Of a stretch of 64,000 nucleotides of DNA, positions 1 to 8,157 are shown piece by piece. This DNA is from Aquabacterium sp. (GTDB taxonomy: Bacteria > Pseudomonadota > Gammaproteobacteria > Burkholderiales > Burkholderiaceae_C). The notes beneath the pieces were generated by a model. It saw only the letters and a program-made list of their open reading frames with translations. It searched no databases and was not told where the DNA came from. Each line of letters opens with the position of its first letter. Within the stretch, counting starts at the first letter, position 1. The position numbers and the translations under genes were made by a program. Where the stretch lies: positions 1 through 64,000 of the forward strand of contig NZ_JAQSDR010000004.1 in assembly GCF_029946005.1 (NCBI RefSeq). Direction: 5' to 3'.

Positions 1-1
1 G

Positions 2-2647
2 GGCACTGATCAGGTCGCCGTCCTGACCACCGCTGAAGTGCGCGCCTTGACCACCACTGGCACCGCTGCACTGACCACGGATCAAGTCGCCGCGCTCAAC
101 TCGGCTCAGTTGGCTGGCCTGGGCACCCACCAGATTGCCGCCTTGACGACCGCCCAAGTGGCCGCCATTGAAACCACCGACATCGCTGCATTGAACACGG
201 CCAGCATCCGCGCCTTCAGCACGGCCGGGGTTGCCGCACTGACCACCGACCAGATCGCCAACCTGAGCACCGCCCAGGCTGCCGCCCTGAGCACCACCCA
301 AGTCGGCGCCCTGACGACCACCCAAGTGGCCGCCATCGAAACCACCGACATCAAGGCCATGACCACGGCTCAGATTGCGGCACTGAACACCGCCCAAGTG
401 GCTATCCTGGGCACCGATCAGGTTGCTGTCCTGACCACCGCCGAGGCCCGTGCCCTGACGACGGCCGGCACCGCGGCCCTGACCACGGATCAAGTCGCTG
501 CGCTCAACTCGGCTCAGTTGGCTGCCTTGGGCACCCACCAGATTGCCGCCTTGACGACCGCCCAAGTGGCCGCCATCGAGACCACCGACATCTCGGCCCT
601 GAGCACCGCCAGCGTCCGCGCCTTCACCACCGCGGGTGTCGCTGCGCTGACGACTGACCAGATCGCCAACCTGAGCACGGCGCAGGCCTCGGCCTTGTCC
701 ACCGCCCAAGTGGCCGCCCTGACGACCACGCAAGTGGCCGCCATCGAGACCACCGACATCAAGGCCATGACCACGGCCCAGATCGCTGCACTGAACACCG
801 CCCAAGTCGCTGTCCTGGGCACTGATCAGGTCGCCGTCCTGACCACCGCTGAAGTGCGCGCCTTGACCACCGCTGGCACCGCCGCACTGACCACTTCTCA
901 AGTCGCAGCCCTGGATTCAGCCCAAGTCGCTGCCCTGGGCACCCACCAGATTGCCGCTTTGACGACTGCGCAAGTGGCCGCCATCGAGACCACCGACATC
1001 GGGGCCTTGAACACGGCCAGCATCCGCGCCCTCACCACTGCGGGTGTCGGGGCACTGACCACCGACCAGATCGCGGGCCTGAACACGGCCCAGGCTTCCG
1101 CCTTGTCCACCGCTCAAGTCGGCGCCCTGACGACCACGCAAGTGGCCGCCATCGAAACCACCGACATCAAGGCGCTGACCACCGCCCAGATCGCTGCACT
1201 GAACACCGCTCAAGTGGCTGTCCTGGGCACTGACCAGGTCGCCGTCCTGACCACCGCTGAAGTGAGGGCCCTGACCACCGCCAGCACCGCCGCGCTGACC
1301 ACGAGCCAGATCGCCGCGCTGGATTCCAGTCAGATGACTGCCCTGGCCACGAGCCAGATCGCGGCGCTGACCACTGCCCAGGTTGCTGCCATCGAGACCA
1401 CCGACATCGGCACCCTGAGCACCGCCAGCATCCGTGCGCTGACCACCGCTGGCATGGCCGCGCTGACCACCGACCAGATCGAGTCTTTGAACACGGCACA
1501 GATGTCGACCCTGGCCACCAGCCAGCTTGCTGCGCTGACCACCAGCCAGATCGCCGCCATCGAGACGACCGACATCATGGTCATGACCACGGCCCAAATC
1601 GCCAGCATGACCACCGCCCAGGTGGCCGCCCTGACGACCGATCAGCTCGTGGCCTTCACCACCGCCGAAATGCGGGCCCTGACCACCGCGCAGATCCAGG
1701 CCTTCACCACCGACCAGATCTCCGCGATCGAGACCACCGACATCGCAGCCCTGACCATGGTGCAGGCCTCGGCCATCACCTCCACGCAGTTCGCTGCGCT
1801 GACCACGGAACAGACCAACGCGCTGAGCGGCGTCTCGCCCATGGTGCTGGACCTGAATGGTGACGGCGTTCACACCTTGGCCGCCTCGCATGGCACCAAG
1901 TTTGACCTGCTGGCCAACGGCCAGGCCACAGCAGCGGGCTGGGTCTCCGCCACGGACGGCCTGCTGGTGATGGACCGCAACCACGACGGCCTCATCAACG
2001 ACGGCACCGAACTCTTCGGCGCGGCCACCGTGCTGTCCAGCGGGCAGCGTGCGGGTGACGGTTACACCGCCATGAGGGACATTGATTCCAACCACGACGG
2101 CAAACTCACCGCCGCCGATGCCCACTTCAAGGACCTGCAAGTCTGGGTGGACGCCAACAGCGACGGGGTCACCAGCAACGGGGAGCTCAAATCCCTGGCC
2201 AGCCTGGGCATCATCGAGCTTGACTTGGGGGCCAAGACCGGCACCGAGATCGACAACGGCAACCTGTTGGGCCTGGTCTCCAGTTACAAGACCTCGGACG
2301 GTGCCAGCCATGAGATGGCCGACGTCTGGTTCGCCAAGGACACGACCACGACCGCGTCGGCCACCACGGCCACATTGGACGACGGCAGCCACACCACCAC
2401 CGTCCAGGCGGCCTCGGCCACCGGGGCGAATGACCCGGTTACCGACCAGGACAAGGCCGCCAGCCCGCTGGGCGTCACGGCCCAGGACCTGCTGTCCGAC
2501 CGAGGGCAAGACCTGCTGGCAGGCCATGCCGACACAGCGGCCAGCACGTCCACCCTCACCGTCGCCGAGGTTCGCCATGACATCCCGCTGGTCACCGTGG
2601 ACCACACCCAGCTGATCGACGACAAGCAGAACAACCTGCTGATTTAA
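2..2647 (+). CDS. Threonine-rich octapeptide-repeat protein, probable type I-secreted adhesin (5' partial)
   Basis: The reading frame is open to the left edge, so the gene is cut at its 5' end; the GTG at 38 is an internal valine codon, not a start. The 881 visible residues are mostly tandem octads of the type ALTTxQVA up to about base 1819. A C-terminal domain follows with four DxNxDG-like calcium loops (for example DLNGDGVHTL, DRNHDGLINDGTE, DANSDGV). No GGxGxDxxx RTX nonapeptides are visible, and the protein ends in a short hydrophobic tail (NNLLI). DxDxDG loops near the C terminus are common in large type I-secreted surface proteins, and a full type I system lies at 11517-16436, so an adhesin role is inferred. 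Threonine is at positions 3 and 4 of most octads. The N terminus, and any retention module, is outside the window. Confidence 0.8.
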   Translation, partial: GTDQVAVLTTAEVRALTTTGTAALTTDQVAALNSAQLAGLGTHQIAALTTAQVAAIETTDIAALNTASIRAFSTAGVAALTTDQIANLSTAQAAALSTTQVGALTTTQVAAIETTDIKAMTTAQIAALNTAQVAILGTDQVAVLTTAEARALTTAGTAALTTDQVAALNSAQLAALGTHQIAALTTAQVAAIETTDISALSTASVRAFTTAGVAALTTDQIANLSTAQASALSTAQVAALTTTQVAAIETTDIKAMTTAQIAALNTAQVAVLGTDQVAVLTTAEVRALTTAGTAALTTSQVAALDSAQVAALGTHQIAALTTAQVAAIETTDIGALNTASIRALTTAGVGALTTDQIAGLNTAQASALSTAQVGALTTTQVAAIETTDIKALTTAQIAALNTAQVAVLGTDQVAVLTTAEVRALTTASTAALTTSQIAALDSSQMTALATSQIAALTTAQVAAIETTDIGTLSTASIRALTTAGMAALTTDQIESLNTAQMSTLATSQLAALTTSQIAAIETTDIMVMTTAQIASMTTAQVAALTTDQLVAFTTAEMRALTTAQIQAFTTDQISAIETTDIAALTMVQASAITSTQFAALTTEQTNALSGVSPMVLDLNGDGVHTLAASHGTKFDLLANGQATAAGWVSATDGLLVMDRNHDGLINDGTELFGAATVLSSGQRAGDGYTAMRDIDSNHDGKLTAADAHFKDLQVWVDANSDGVTSNGELKSLASLGIIELDLGAKTGTEIDNGNLLGLVSSYKTSDGASHEMADVWFAKDTTTTASATTATLDDGSHTTTVQAASATGANDPVTDQDKAASPLGVTAQDLLSDRGQDLLAGHADTAASTSTLTVAEVRHDIPLVTVDHTQLIDDKQNNLLI
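44..1819 (+). repeat. Coding 408-bp superrepeats built of 24-bp (8-residue) units
   Basis: The basic unit is 8 codons (A-L-T-T-x-Q-V/I-A). Seventeen octads form a 136-residue, 408-bp superrepeat, recognisable by its fixed order of variants (GLGTHQIA, AIETTDI, ALNTASIR, ILGTDQVA, VLTTAEAR). Copies run at 44-451, 452-859, 860-1267 and 1268-1675. The last is the most diverged and is followed by six more octads to 1819. The 14 codons before base 44 match the last two octads of a further copy, so the array continues leftward. The first three copies are very similar at DNA level, suggesting recent tandem duplication or gene conversion. Confidence 0.93.
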
Positions 2648-2665
2648 GCCCCAGGCAAAGCCCTC

Positions 2666-2697
2666 AACCACACATGGCCTTTCGGTCATGTGTGGTT
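2666..2697 (+). terminator. Hairpin downstream of the repeat protein gene
   Basis: An inverted repeat with arms AACCACACATG and CATGTGTGGTT lies 19 bp after the stop codon. Only a short T stretch follows, so it is a plausible but weak intrinsic terminator. It would separate the repeat-protein transcript from the sugar-nucleotide gene downstream. Confidence 0.45.
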
Positions 2698-2825
2698 GTC
2701 AAAGCTCAGAACTGCGCCCACCATCCCTGCCTTATCCGGCCCACCGCGGTCCGTGAAGGAATGCACCATACGGGCAGGTCTGGGCAGCATTGGTGCTCCC
2801 CGACGCAACGTCAAGGAGCACGCGC

Positions 2826-3818
2826 ATGAGCATCCAGCTGGGATCCAACAAAACCTGCCTCGTCACCGGGGGCGCTGGCTTCCTGGGTTCACACCTGTGC
2901 GAGGAGCTGCTGGAGCGTGGTCACGACGTCATCTGCCTGGACAACCTGTTCACCGGCACACGGCGCAACATTGAGCACCTGCTCGACCATCCCCGTTTCG
3001 AATTCCAGCGCCATGACGTGACCTTCCCCCTCTACATCGAGGTGGACGAGATCTACAACTTCGCCTGCCCCGCCTCGCCCGTGCATTACCAGCACGACCC
3101 GGTTCAGACAACCAAGACCAGCGTTCACGGCGCCATCAACATGCTGGGCCTGGCCAAGCGCGTGAAGGCCAAAATCTTGCAAGCCTCGACCAGCGAGGTT
3201 TACGGCGACCCCCAGGTGCACCCGCAGCCCGAAGACTACTGGGGCCACGTCAACCCCATCGGCTACCGCTCGTGCTACGACGAAGGCAAGCGCTGCGCCG
3301 AAACCCTGTTTTTCGACTACCACCGTCAGCACAAGCTGCGCATCAAAGTCATGCGCATCTTCAACACCTACGGCCCCCGCATGCACCCCAACGACGGCCG
3401 CGTGGTGTCCAACTTCATCGTCCAGGCCTTGAGTGGCCAGCCCATCACCCTCTACGGCGATGGCTTGCAGACCCGCTCTTTCGGCTATGTGGACGACCTG
3501 ATCAACGGCGCCCTCAAGCTGATGGACTCGGCCGACGACATCACCGGCCCGATCAACATCGGCAACCCCGTCGAGACCACGGTCAAGGCACTGGCTGAAA
3601 AAATCATCCAGATGACGGGTTCCCAATCGGAAATCGTCTACCGCCCCCTTCCCCACGATGACCCCATGCAGCGCTGCCCGGACATCACCCGCGCCAAGAC
3701 ACTGCTGGACTGGCAGCCCACCATTGCACTGGAGCAAGGGCTGACCAAGACGATCAACTATTTCGACAAGCTGTTGAGCTCGAACGTCACCAAGCCCAAG
3801 TCCGCCAAAGCGGCCTGA
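2826..3818 (+). CDS. UDP-glucuronate decarboxylase (UDP-xylose synthase) family, NAD-dependent
   Basis: This 330-residue short-chain dehydrogenase/epimerase-type enzyme would convert UDP-glucuronate to UDP-xylose in the cytoplasm. The Rossmann motif [10 protein letters not shown] is at the N terminus. The active-site block is characteristic of the UXS family: STSEVYGDP, then [19 protein letters not shown] with the YxxxK pair. The motif [10 protein letters not shown] follows. The ATG at 2826 is chosen because AAGGAG sits 7 bases upstream (2813-2818); an in-frame TTG at 2790 lacks such support. It leads a run of plus-strand genes with two methyltransferases, which suggests supply of a xylose-containing, possibly methylated, glycan. 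Family assignment is strong; the acceptor glycan is unknown. Confidence 0.9.
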   Translation: MSIQLGSNKTCLVTGGAGFLGSHLCEELLERGHDVICLDNLFTGTRRNIEHLLDHPRFEFQRHDVTFPLYIEVDEIYNFACPASPVHYQHDPVQTTKTSVHGAINMLGLAKRVKAKILQASTSEVYGDPQVHPQPEDYWGHVNPIGYRSCYDEGKRCAETLFFDYHRQHKLRIKVMRIFNTYGPRMHPNDGRVVSNFIVQALSGQPITLYGDGLQTRSFGYVDDLINGALKLMDSADDITGPINIGNPVETTVKALAEKIIQMTGSQSEIVYRPLPHDDPMQRCPDITRAKTLLDWQPTIALEQGLTKTINYFDKLLSSNVTKPKSAKAA

Positions 3819-3871
3819 GTTTTCCCCTTTCACGCCCAGTCTCTTCCTACTGAACGCAGGATCGAACCACC

Positions 3872-4354
3872 ATGACCAAAGCCCTTGACATTGGATGCGG
3901 CCTCAAGCCCAAGAACCCCTTCAACGCCGTCGAGGTGTACGGCATCGATGTGCGCGACGACGCGGACGCCAACATCGTCAAGGCCGACCTCGTGGTCGAC
4001 CCCATCCCCTTCCCCGACAACACCTTCGAGTTCGTGACCGCCCACGACTTCCTGGAGCACGTGCCCCGCCTGATCTACACGCCGCAGCGCCGCAACGCCT
4101 TCGTCGAAGTGATGAACGAAGTCTGGCGCGTGCTGAAACCCGGTGGCCACTTCATGTCGTTCACGCCGGCCTATCCGCATCCGGAAGCCTTTCGCGACCC
4201 GACGCACGTCAACATCATCACCGACCAAACCTTCCCCGCCTACTTCGACAACGTCAACCGCTGGGCCTCGGCCTATGGGTTCAAAGGCAGTTTCGAGATC
4301 GTCAGCCAGGAGTGGCGCGGCCCCCACCTGATGTCGATCATGCGCAAGGTCTGA
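3872..4354 (+). CDS. Class I SAM-dependent methyltransferase, short form
   Basis: A 160-residue protein with a compact Rossmann methyltransferase fold. Motif I is LDIGCGLKP near residue 5, followed by an acidic strand (VYGIDV) and the post-motif region HDFLEHVPR and WRVLKPGGH typical of Methyltransf_11-like enzymes. It is shorter than a usual 200-250 residue enzyme, because almost nothing precedes motif I. It follows the UDP-xylose synthase gene by 53 bp and precedes a second methyltransferase by 36 bp, so the three are probably co-transcribed. Substrate is not evident; a sugar of the locus glycan is a reasonable guess from context only. Confidence 0.82.
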   Translation: MTKALDIGCGLKPKNPFNAVEVYGIDVRDDADANIVKADLVVDPIPFPDNTFEFVTAHDFLEHVPRLIYTPQRRNAFVEVMNEVWRVLKPGGHFMSFTPAYPHPEAFRDPTHVNIITDQTFPAYFDNVNRWASAYGFKGSFEIVSQEWRGPHLMSIMRKV

Positions 4355-4390
4355 GCGCCCTGCCCCACAAACTCTCACCGGGACTCTTTC

Positions 4391-5248
4391 ATGAAAAGCG
4401 CTGACGACCTGCACATCAACCACTGGGAAAATTTCTTCGACTCGGCATTGCACAATGACCTGTACCCCACCTGGTGGGACGACCAAACCGCCAACCATTG
4501 GCGGCACCGCAGGTTCATGGAGCCGGTGCTCGACATCCTGCAGACCAAGCAAGACACCTGGGTGACCATCGGCGATGGCTCCGGCCACGACAGCTGGATC
4601 ATGTTCAACGACGGCTTCGAAGACATCTTGTCCACCGACATCGGCGATGGCACGCTCAAGCGCAGTCTGAAGGACGGCCGCATCCAGAAATGCGCCCAGG
4701 CGAATGCCGAGAACCTGCAGTTCGACGACGAGCAGTTCGACTTCGTGCTGTGCAAAGAAGCCTTCCACCACATGCGCCGCCCTTACATGGGCCTGTATGA
4801 AATGCTGCGCGTGGCCAAGCGCGCCGTGGTGCTGATCGAGCCGCAAGACCAGTGGGTGGACTTTCCCACCCGCACCGGCGCTGCCTCACCTTTCTACGAA
4901 GGCGTGGGCAACTACGTCTACAGCCTGTCGTTCCGCGAGATCCAGAAGATCTGCCTGGGCCTGAACCTGCCCGGCTATGCCAGCAAGAACATGATGGATG
5001 TCTACATCCAGGGCTGCGAGTTCGCCAAGGCTGATTTGTCGGATCCCCTGTTCAAGCAGATGACCGAAACCGTGACCGCCATGGAAGCCCGCTGCGAACA
5101 GCGCCTTGAAAAGTGGAACTACGTGCTGACCATCCTCTTCAAGGACGAAGCCTTGTTCAAAGACCCTGCGCTGGTCGAACGCCTGACCGAACGCAAGTGG
5201 TTGTTCGAAAGCACCAACACCAACCCCTATTTGCGCAAGCCTGACTGA
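4391..5248 (+). CDS. Class I SAM-dependent methyltransferase
   Basis: A 285-residue protein. A helical N-terminal segment (about 1-55) is followed by a methyltransferase core with the glycine-rich strand VTIGDGSGHD near residue 59, an acidic turn (LSTDIGDG), and FDFVLCKEAFHHMRRP plus LRVAKRAVVLIEP. The glycine motif reads GDGSG instead of the usual GxGxG, but the surrounding core is intact. It is the last gene of the plus-strand glycan group and ends just before a strong bidirectional terminator. The substrate is unknown. It is not a duplicate of its neighbour: length and motifs differ. Confidence 0.8.
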   Translation: MKSADDLHINHWENFFDSALHNDLYPTWWDDQTANHWRHRRFMEPVLDILQTKQDTWVTIGDGSGHDSWIMFNDGFEDILSTDIGDGTLKRSLKDGRIQKCAQANAENLQFDDEQFDFVLCKEAFHHMRRPYMGLYEMLRVAKRAVVLIEPQDQWVDFPTRTGAASPFYEGVGNYVYSLSFREIQKICLGLNLPGYASKNMMDVYIQGCEFAKADLSDPLFKQMTETVTAMEARCEQRLEKWNYVLTILFKDEALFKDPALVERLTERKWLFESTNTNPYLRKPD

Positions 5249-5280
5249 GCGCTGGATGGATGGGCCGGTGCCGGCATGAA

Positions 5281-5309
5281 AAAAGCCTCGTTGAAAAACG
5301 AGGCTTTTT
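5281..5309. terminator. Bidirectional intrinsic terminator between convergent genes
   Basis: A 12-bp perfect stem (AAAAGCCTCGTT / AACGAGGCTTTT) with a GAAA tetraloop has a run of A on the left and T on the right. It can therefore terminate the methyltransferase transcript from the left and the glycosyltransferase-like transcript from the right. Confidence 0.87.
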
Positions 5310-5327
5310 GCTTGGGGCTGGCCCTAC

Positions 5328-6131
5328 TCAACTGCTTGATGAAACCGCCGCCGCATTGATCACCGCCCTGCCGGGTGGCGAAGCTGGCAGCAAAACCGGA
5401 GGCACCTGGTCCAGCAGCGCGGCCCAGAACGGCATGTTGTAGCGCCACCAGGCATGCCCGCCCATGGGCAGACGACCACCATTGACCGCGTGGTAGTGCT
5501 CGGGCCGAAGCTCCAGCGAGAACAAGGAGGCCACCATCTCATTGGGCAAGACGAAGCCCAGCGACAAGGTGCCCATGATCGAAAAGAAAATGTCTTCGCT
5601 CGACCCGGTTCGGCAAAACACCGACAGCGCCTCAGGGAACTCGTCCATCAACGCGATGCAGCGGTTTGATCGGCGCAGGCTCAGGCCGCCATTGCCCACG
5701 CAGGTGTGCACCCGCTTGGCATGCTCGCCCTTGAACTGGTCCAGGTTCACCTGGATGTCCAGGCCCTCGGGCCAGGGGGCGCCCACGTAGTCATAAGGTT
5801 TGGCACACCAGTCGTCCAGCTCGTCGCGCAACAGGATCGCGTCGGTCTGCAAGATGAGCATGAACTCGTGCTCTGGGTAACGCTCGTAAAACGCCCGGCT
5901 CATCAGCAAGCGGTTGTAGCCGGGGATCGAGGCAAAGCACTCGTCGTCGAAGCGGTCCACCGGCAGGCCGGGGTACAGGCGCTCGTACGAGCTGGTGTCC
6001 AACTGGCGCGGGCCGATGAAGCGAACTTCACGCCCCTGCAACTTGCCCAGCGAATAGTCCAGCGAGAACTGTTCCAAGGGCTCCAGATGCGCCCTGTAAA
6101 TCGGGATCAGGACGACAACCAACTTCTTCAT
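5328..6131 (-). CDS. DUF5672 family glycosyltransferase-like protein
   Basis: A 267-residue protein with features of the DUF5672 family, found in polysaccharide and O-antigen loci and thought to be GT-A-like. Visible family blocks are ILQTDAILLRD, YDYVGAPWP, VGNGGLSLR and the SSEDIFFS segment, where the DA and ED acidic pairs may coordinate nucleotide sugar and metal. There is no signal peptide, so it should act in the cytoplasm. It starts 2 bp after the stop of the preceding gene and is the last gene of the minus-strand cluster. Sugar donor and acceptor cannot be told from sequence. Confidence 0.78.
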   Translation of the reverse strand: MKKLVVVLIPIYRAHLEPLEQFSLDYSLGKLQGREVRFIGPRQLDTSSYERLYPGLPVDRFDDECFASIPGYNRLLMSRAFYERYPEHEFMLILQTDAILLRDELDDWCAKPYDYVGAPWPEGLDIQVNLDQFKGEHAKRVHTCVGNGGLSLRRSNRCIALMDEFPEALSVFCRTGSSEDIFFSIMGTLSLGFVLPNEMVASLFSLELRPEHYHAVNGGRLPMGGHAWWRYNMPFWAALLDQVPPVLLPASPPGRAVINAAAVSSSS

Positions 6132-6133
6132 GC

Positions 6134-7231
6134 TCAGGCCTGCGGCGTGGCTTCAAACTTCTCGCGCACGAAAGCCATGACCTGCTGCATGCGCTGGTCA
6201 CCATGGTGGTGGTCCAGTGCCAGGCGGTGACGTGCCACCAGGCCATCACGACCATGCGCATCGAACAGGGCATTGGCTTTATTGACCACCGCACGCGGAT
6301 CCATGATGTCGTGCGGTGTGCAGAACACGATGTGCTCGCGCCCGATGTCACGGACCAGTGGCAAGTAGCGCATCGACTCCGGAACAATGGGGATGCCCCC
6401 GGTGATCAGCGCATCAAAGATCCGGATCGGGATGTCGTTGAGCACCGGCACGATCCAGTGAGCCTTGTGCGCGGCCCACTCTTCCAGGCGCTCTTGCGGC
6501 GTGCGCACATGGAAGGTCCGGTCGCTGAAACCGATGGATGGATAGTGCTGGCTGAGGGTGCTCACCACGCGGTTGCGAAAGCTGAACGGGCCATAGGGGA
6601 TGTGCTTGCCCAGCGGATCGGACGAGCGCGTGGCACTGATCAGCATCGGCAGGCTGTCGGCCAGGAATTCGCGCGTCCACTGAACGGTCGAGCAATACAC
6701 CGGGCCCACCGTGGCCCAGTTGTAGCGGGTCAGCAGGTAAAGGTTCTCGTGGTGGCCTGGCGCGTACACGTCGGAGTGCGCGGCCAGGAAGGTGCTCAGG
6801 TCCAGCCAATGGTGGTTGTCCCAGTCCCAGGCGACGAAGATCGTGCGCTCGCACTGGCTGAAAAAATCAGCGTATTGCGCAGGGCCCTGCCCCACATCGT
6901 TGTTGTTGACGATGACCACGGCATCTTCCAGCATCGCGCGCTTTTGAGCGCGCGCGGCCGGGTCGGTTTCCATGAAAAAACCTTTTTCAAGGAACTGCAC
7001 CGTGCTGCCCGGAATCTGGCAACCAAAGCCATTGATGTTGGCGCTGAGGAACACCTTGCCAAAGCCGATCTTGGCAAAGTGCGCGCGCAGGGCTTCGGCC
7101 CGCGAGTTCTTGGCGGCCGCCAGGTGGAAGAATGATTCCGCCTGGGTGAAGGTCACGCACGCGGACGACTGCGTCACCGGCAGTTCCTTGTTCTCGATGC
7201 GCTGGAAGATGGAGGCAATGGTGGATGACAT
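6134..7231 (-). CDS. Putative GT-B-like glycosyltransferase
   Basis: A 365-residue cytoplasmic protein. Its C-terminal third resembles CgeB/exostosin-like glycosyltransferases, with RIFDALITGGIPIVPESM near residue 277, a typical nucleotide-sugar binding element of a GT-B C-terminal domain. Upstream are conserved-looking aromatic and acidic stretches (VAWDWDNHHWLDL). The ATG at 7231 has an AGGGGA Shine-Dalgarno sequence. It lies 39 bp after a methyltransferase gene and 2 bp before the DUF5672 gene, consistent with one transcript for glycan synthesis. I do not recognise a named family with certainty, so the activity is a moderate-confidence assignment. Confidence 0.6.
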   Translation of the reverse strand: MSSTIASIFQRIENKELPVTQSSACVTFTQAESFFHLAAAKNSRAEALRAHFAKIGFGKVFLSANINGFGCQIPGSTVQFLEKGFFMETDPAARAQKRAMLEDAVVIVNNNDVGQGPAQYADFFSQCERTIFVAWDWDNHHWLDLSTFLAAHSDVYAPGHHENLYLLTRYNWATVGPVYCSTVQWTREFLADSLPMLISATRSSDPLGKHIPYGPFSFRNRVVSTLSQHYPSIGFSDRTFHVRTPQERLEEWAAHKAHWIVPVLNDIPIRIFDALITGGIPIVPESMRYLPLVRDIGREHIVFCTPHDIMDPRAVVNKANALFDAHGRDGLVARHRLALDHHHGDQRMQQVMAFVREKFEATPQA

Positions 7232-7270
7232 GAGGTCCCCTGTCAGGTGTTCAATGGATGCGGCGGCCGA

Positions 7271-8125
7271 TCAGGGACGCTCAAGCACCAGCAGCAAACC
7301 ATCGTTGCTGAAATTCTTGCGGCCAGCGTAGAGGGTTTCCAGCTTGGCCTGCACCTCGGCGGGCACCGGCACCGGGAACACCGGCGTGGCTTGCACCACC
7401 TTGAAATCACTGCGGCCCACGATCTCCAGGAAGTCATCCAGGAAGAAGCGGTTGATGTGGTTGGACGAGTACACGTAGTACACCACCTCGCGCGCAAACT
7501 CCTTGTCGCAGTTGACGCTCAAAAGGTAGTCGTACATCTCCATGGGGCGCATCAGCAGATGACCCCAGGGCGGGATCGGCGATTTGCCAAAGTTGTACTT
7601 GTTGCCAGCCTTGTCCATGATCTCGGGCAGGTGGTGGCCATCGTGGGCGGACCACACGGGCGAGAACAGCGAGAACAGCTTGCCACCAGGCTTCAAAGCC
7701 ATCAGCATCTTGTCCAGGGCCTGGGGCAGCTTGTGGATGTGCTCGAAAGCCGCGATCGAAAACACCACGTCGAAGTGGCCATGCAGTGCCTCGGGCAGGT
7801 CTTCAATGCGCCCGTACAGCAGGCTGTGACGGTCCAGTTGGTCGGGCACCGCGTCCTTGAAGCGCTTGCGCTGACCGGTCATGGGCGGAGGCGTGCCCAG
7901 CACCAAGCCGGTGCTCAGTGTTTCGTCCCAGTAGTCAGGCTCTTCCAGCGACAGCCACTGGTGCGCACCCAGGTCTTCCAGGACCAGGCCGCCAGGCAGG
8001 CTGCCGCCCACTTCCAGAACGCGCTTGTCAGACAGGCCGACCAGCTGTTGGGCCAGCACTGCGAAATTGATGTGGTACGACAGCCCGTACTTTTGCTGCA
8101 GCTGCTCGACACGTTGTTGGTCCAT
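7271..8125 (-). CDS. Class I SAM-dependent methyltransferase
   Basis: A 284-residue protein with motif I VLEVGGSLPGG near residue 46, the acidic strand end LSLEEPDYW, and FDVVFSIAAFEHIHKLP followed by ALKPGGKLFSLFSP. All of these are typical of the Methyltransf_11/23 fold. The ATG at 8125 is preferred because GGAG lies six bases upstream on the coding strand. A TTG at 8161 would overlap the stop of the GT41 gene. It sits between the O-GlcNAc-transferase-like gene and a glycosyltransferase, so modification of a sugar or of the glycoprotein is plausible. The substrate is unknown. Confidence 0.8.
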   Translation of the reverse strand: MDQQRVEQLQQKYGLSYHINFAVLAQQLVGLSDKRVLEVGGSLPGGLVLEDLGAHQWLSLEEPDYWDETLSTGLVLGTPPPMTGQRKRFKDAVPDQLDRHSLLYGRIEDLPEALHGHFDVVFSIAAFEHIHKLPQALDKMLMALKPGGKLFSLFSPVWSAHDGHHLPEIMDKAGNKYNFGKSPIPPWGHLLMRPMEMYDYLLSVNCDKEFAREVVYYVYSSNHINRFFLDDFLEIVGRSDFKVVQATPVFPVPVPAEVQAKLETLYAGRKNFSNDGLLLVLERP

Positions 8126-8157
8126 GAGACGCTCCGATGAATAAGGTGGGTGATCGA

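Noticed and set aside
38-40. GTG at 38 as the start of the repeat protein
   Set aside because: The frame is open to the left edge and the codon is the valine of a repeat octad, so the gene is truncated rather than starting here.
1-1840. Short-period repeats as a possible CRISPR array
   Set aside because: The repeats are contiguous coding octads without unique spacers and there are no cas genes.
917-2689. 590-residue open frame on the minus strand, antisense to the repeat protein
   Set aside because: It is a shadow of the high-GC octad repeats; its composition (Gly/Val/Arg runs) only mirrors the repeats and it has no domain or ribosome binding site.
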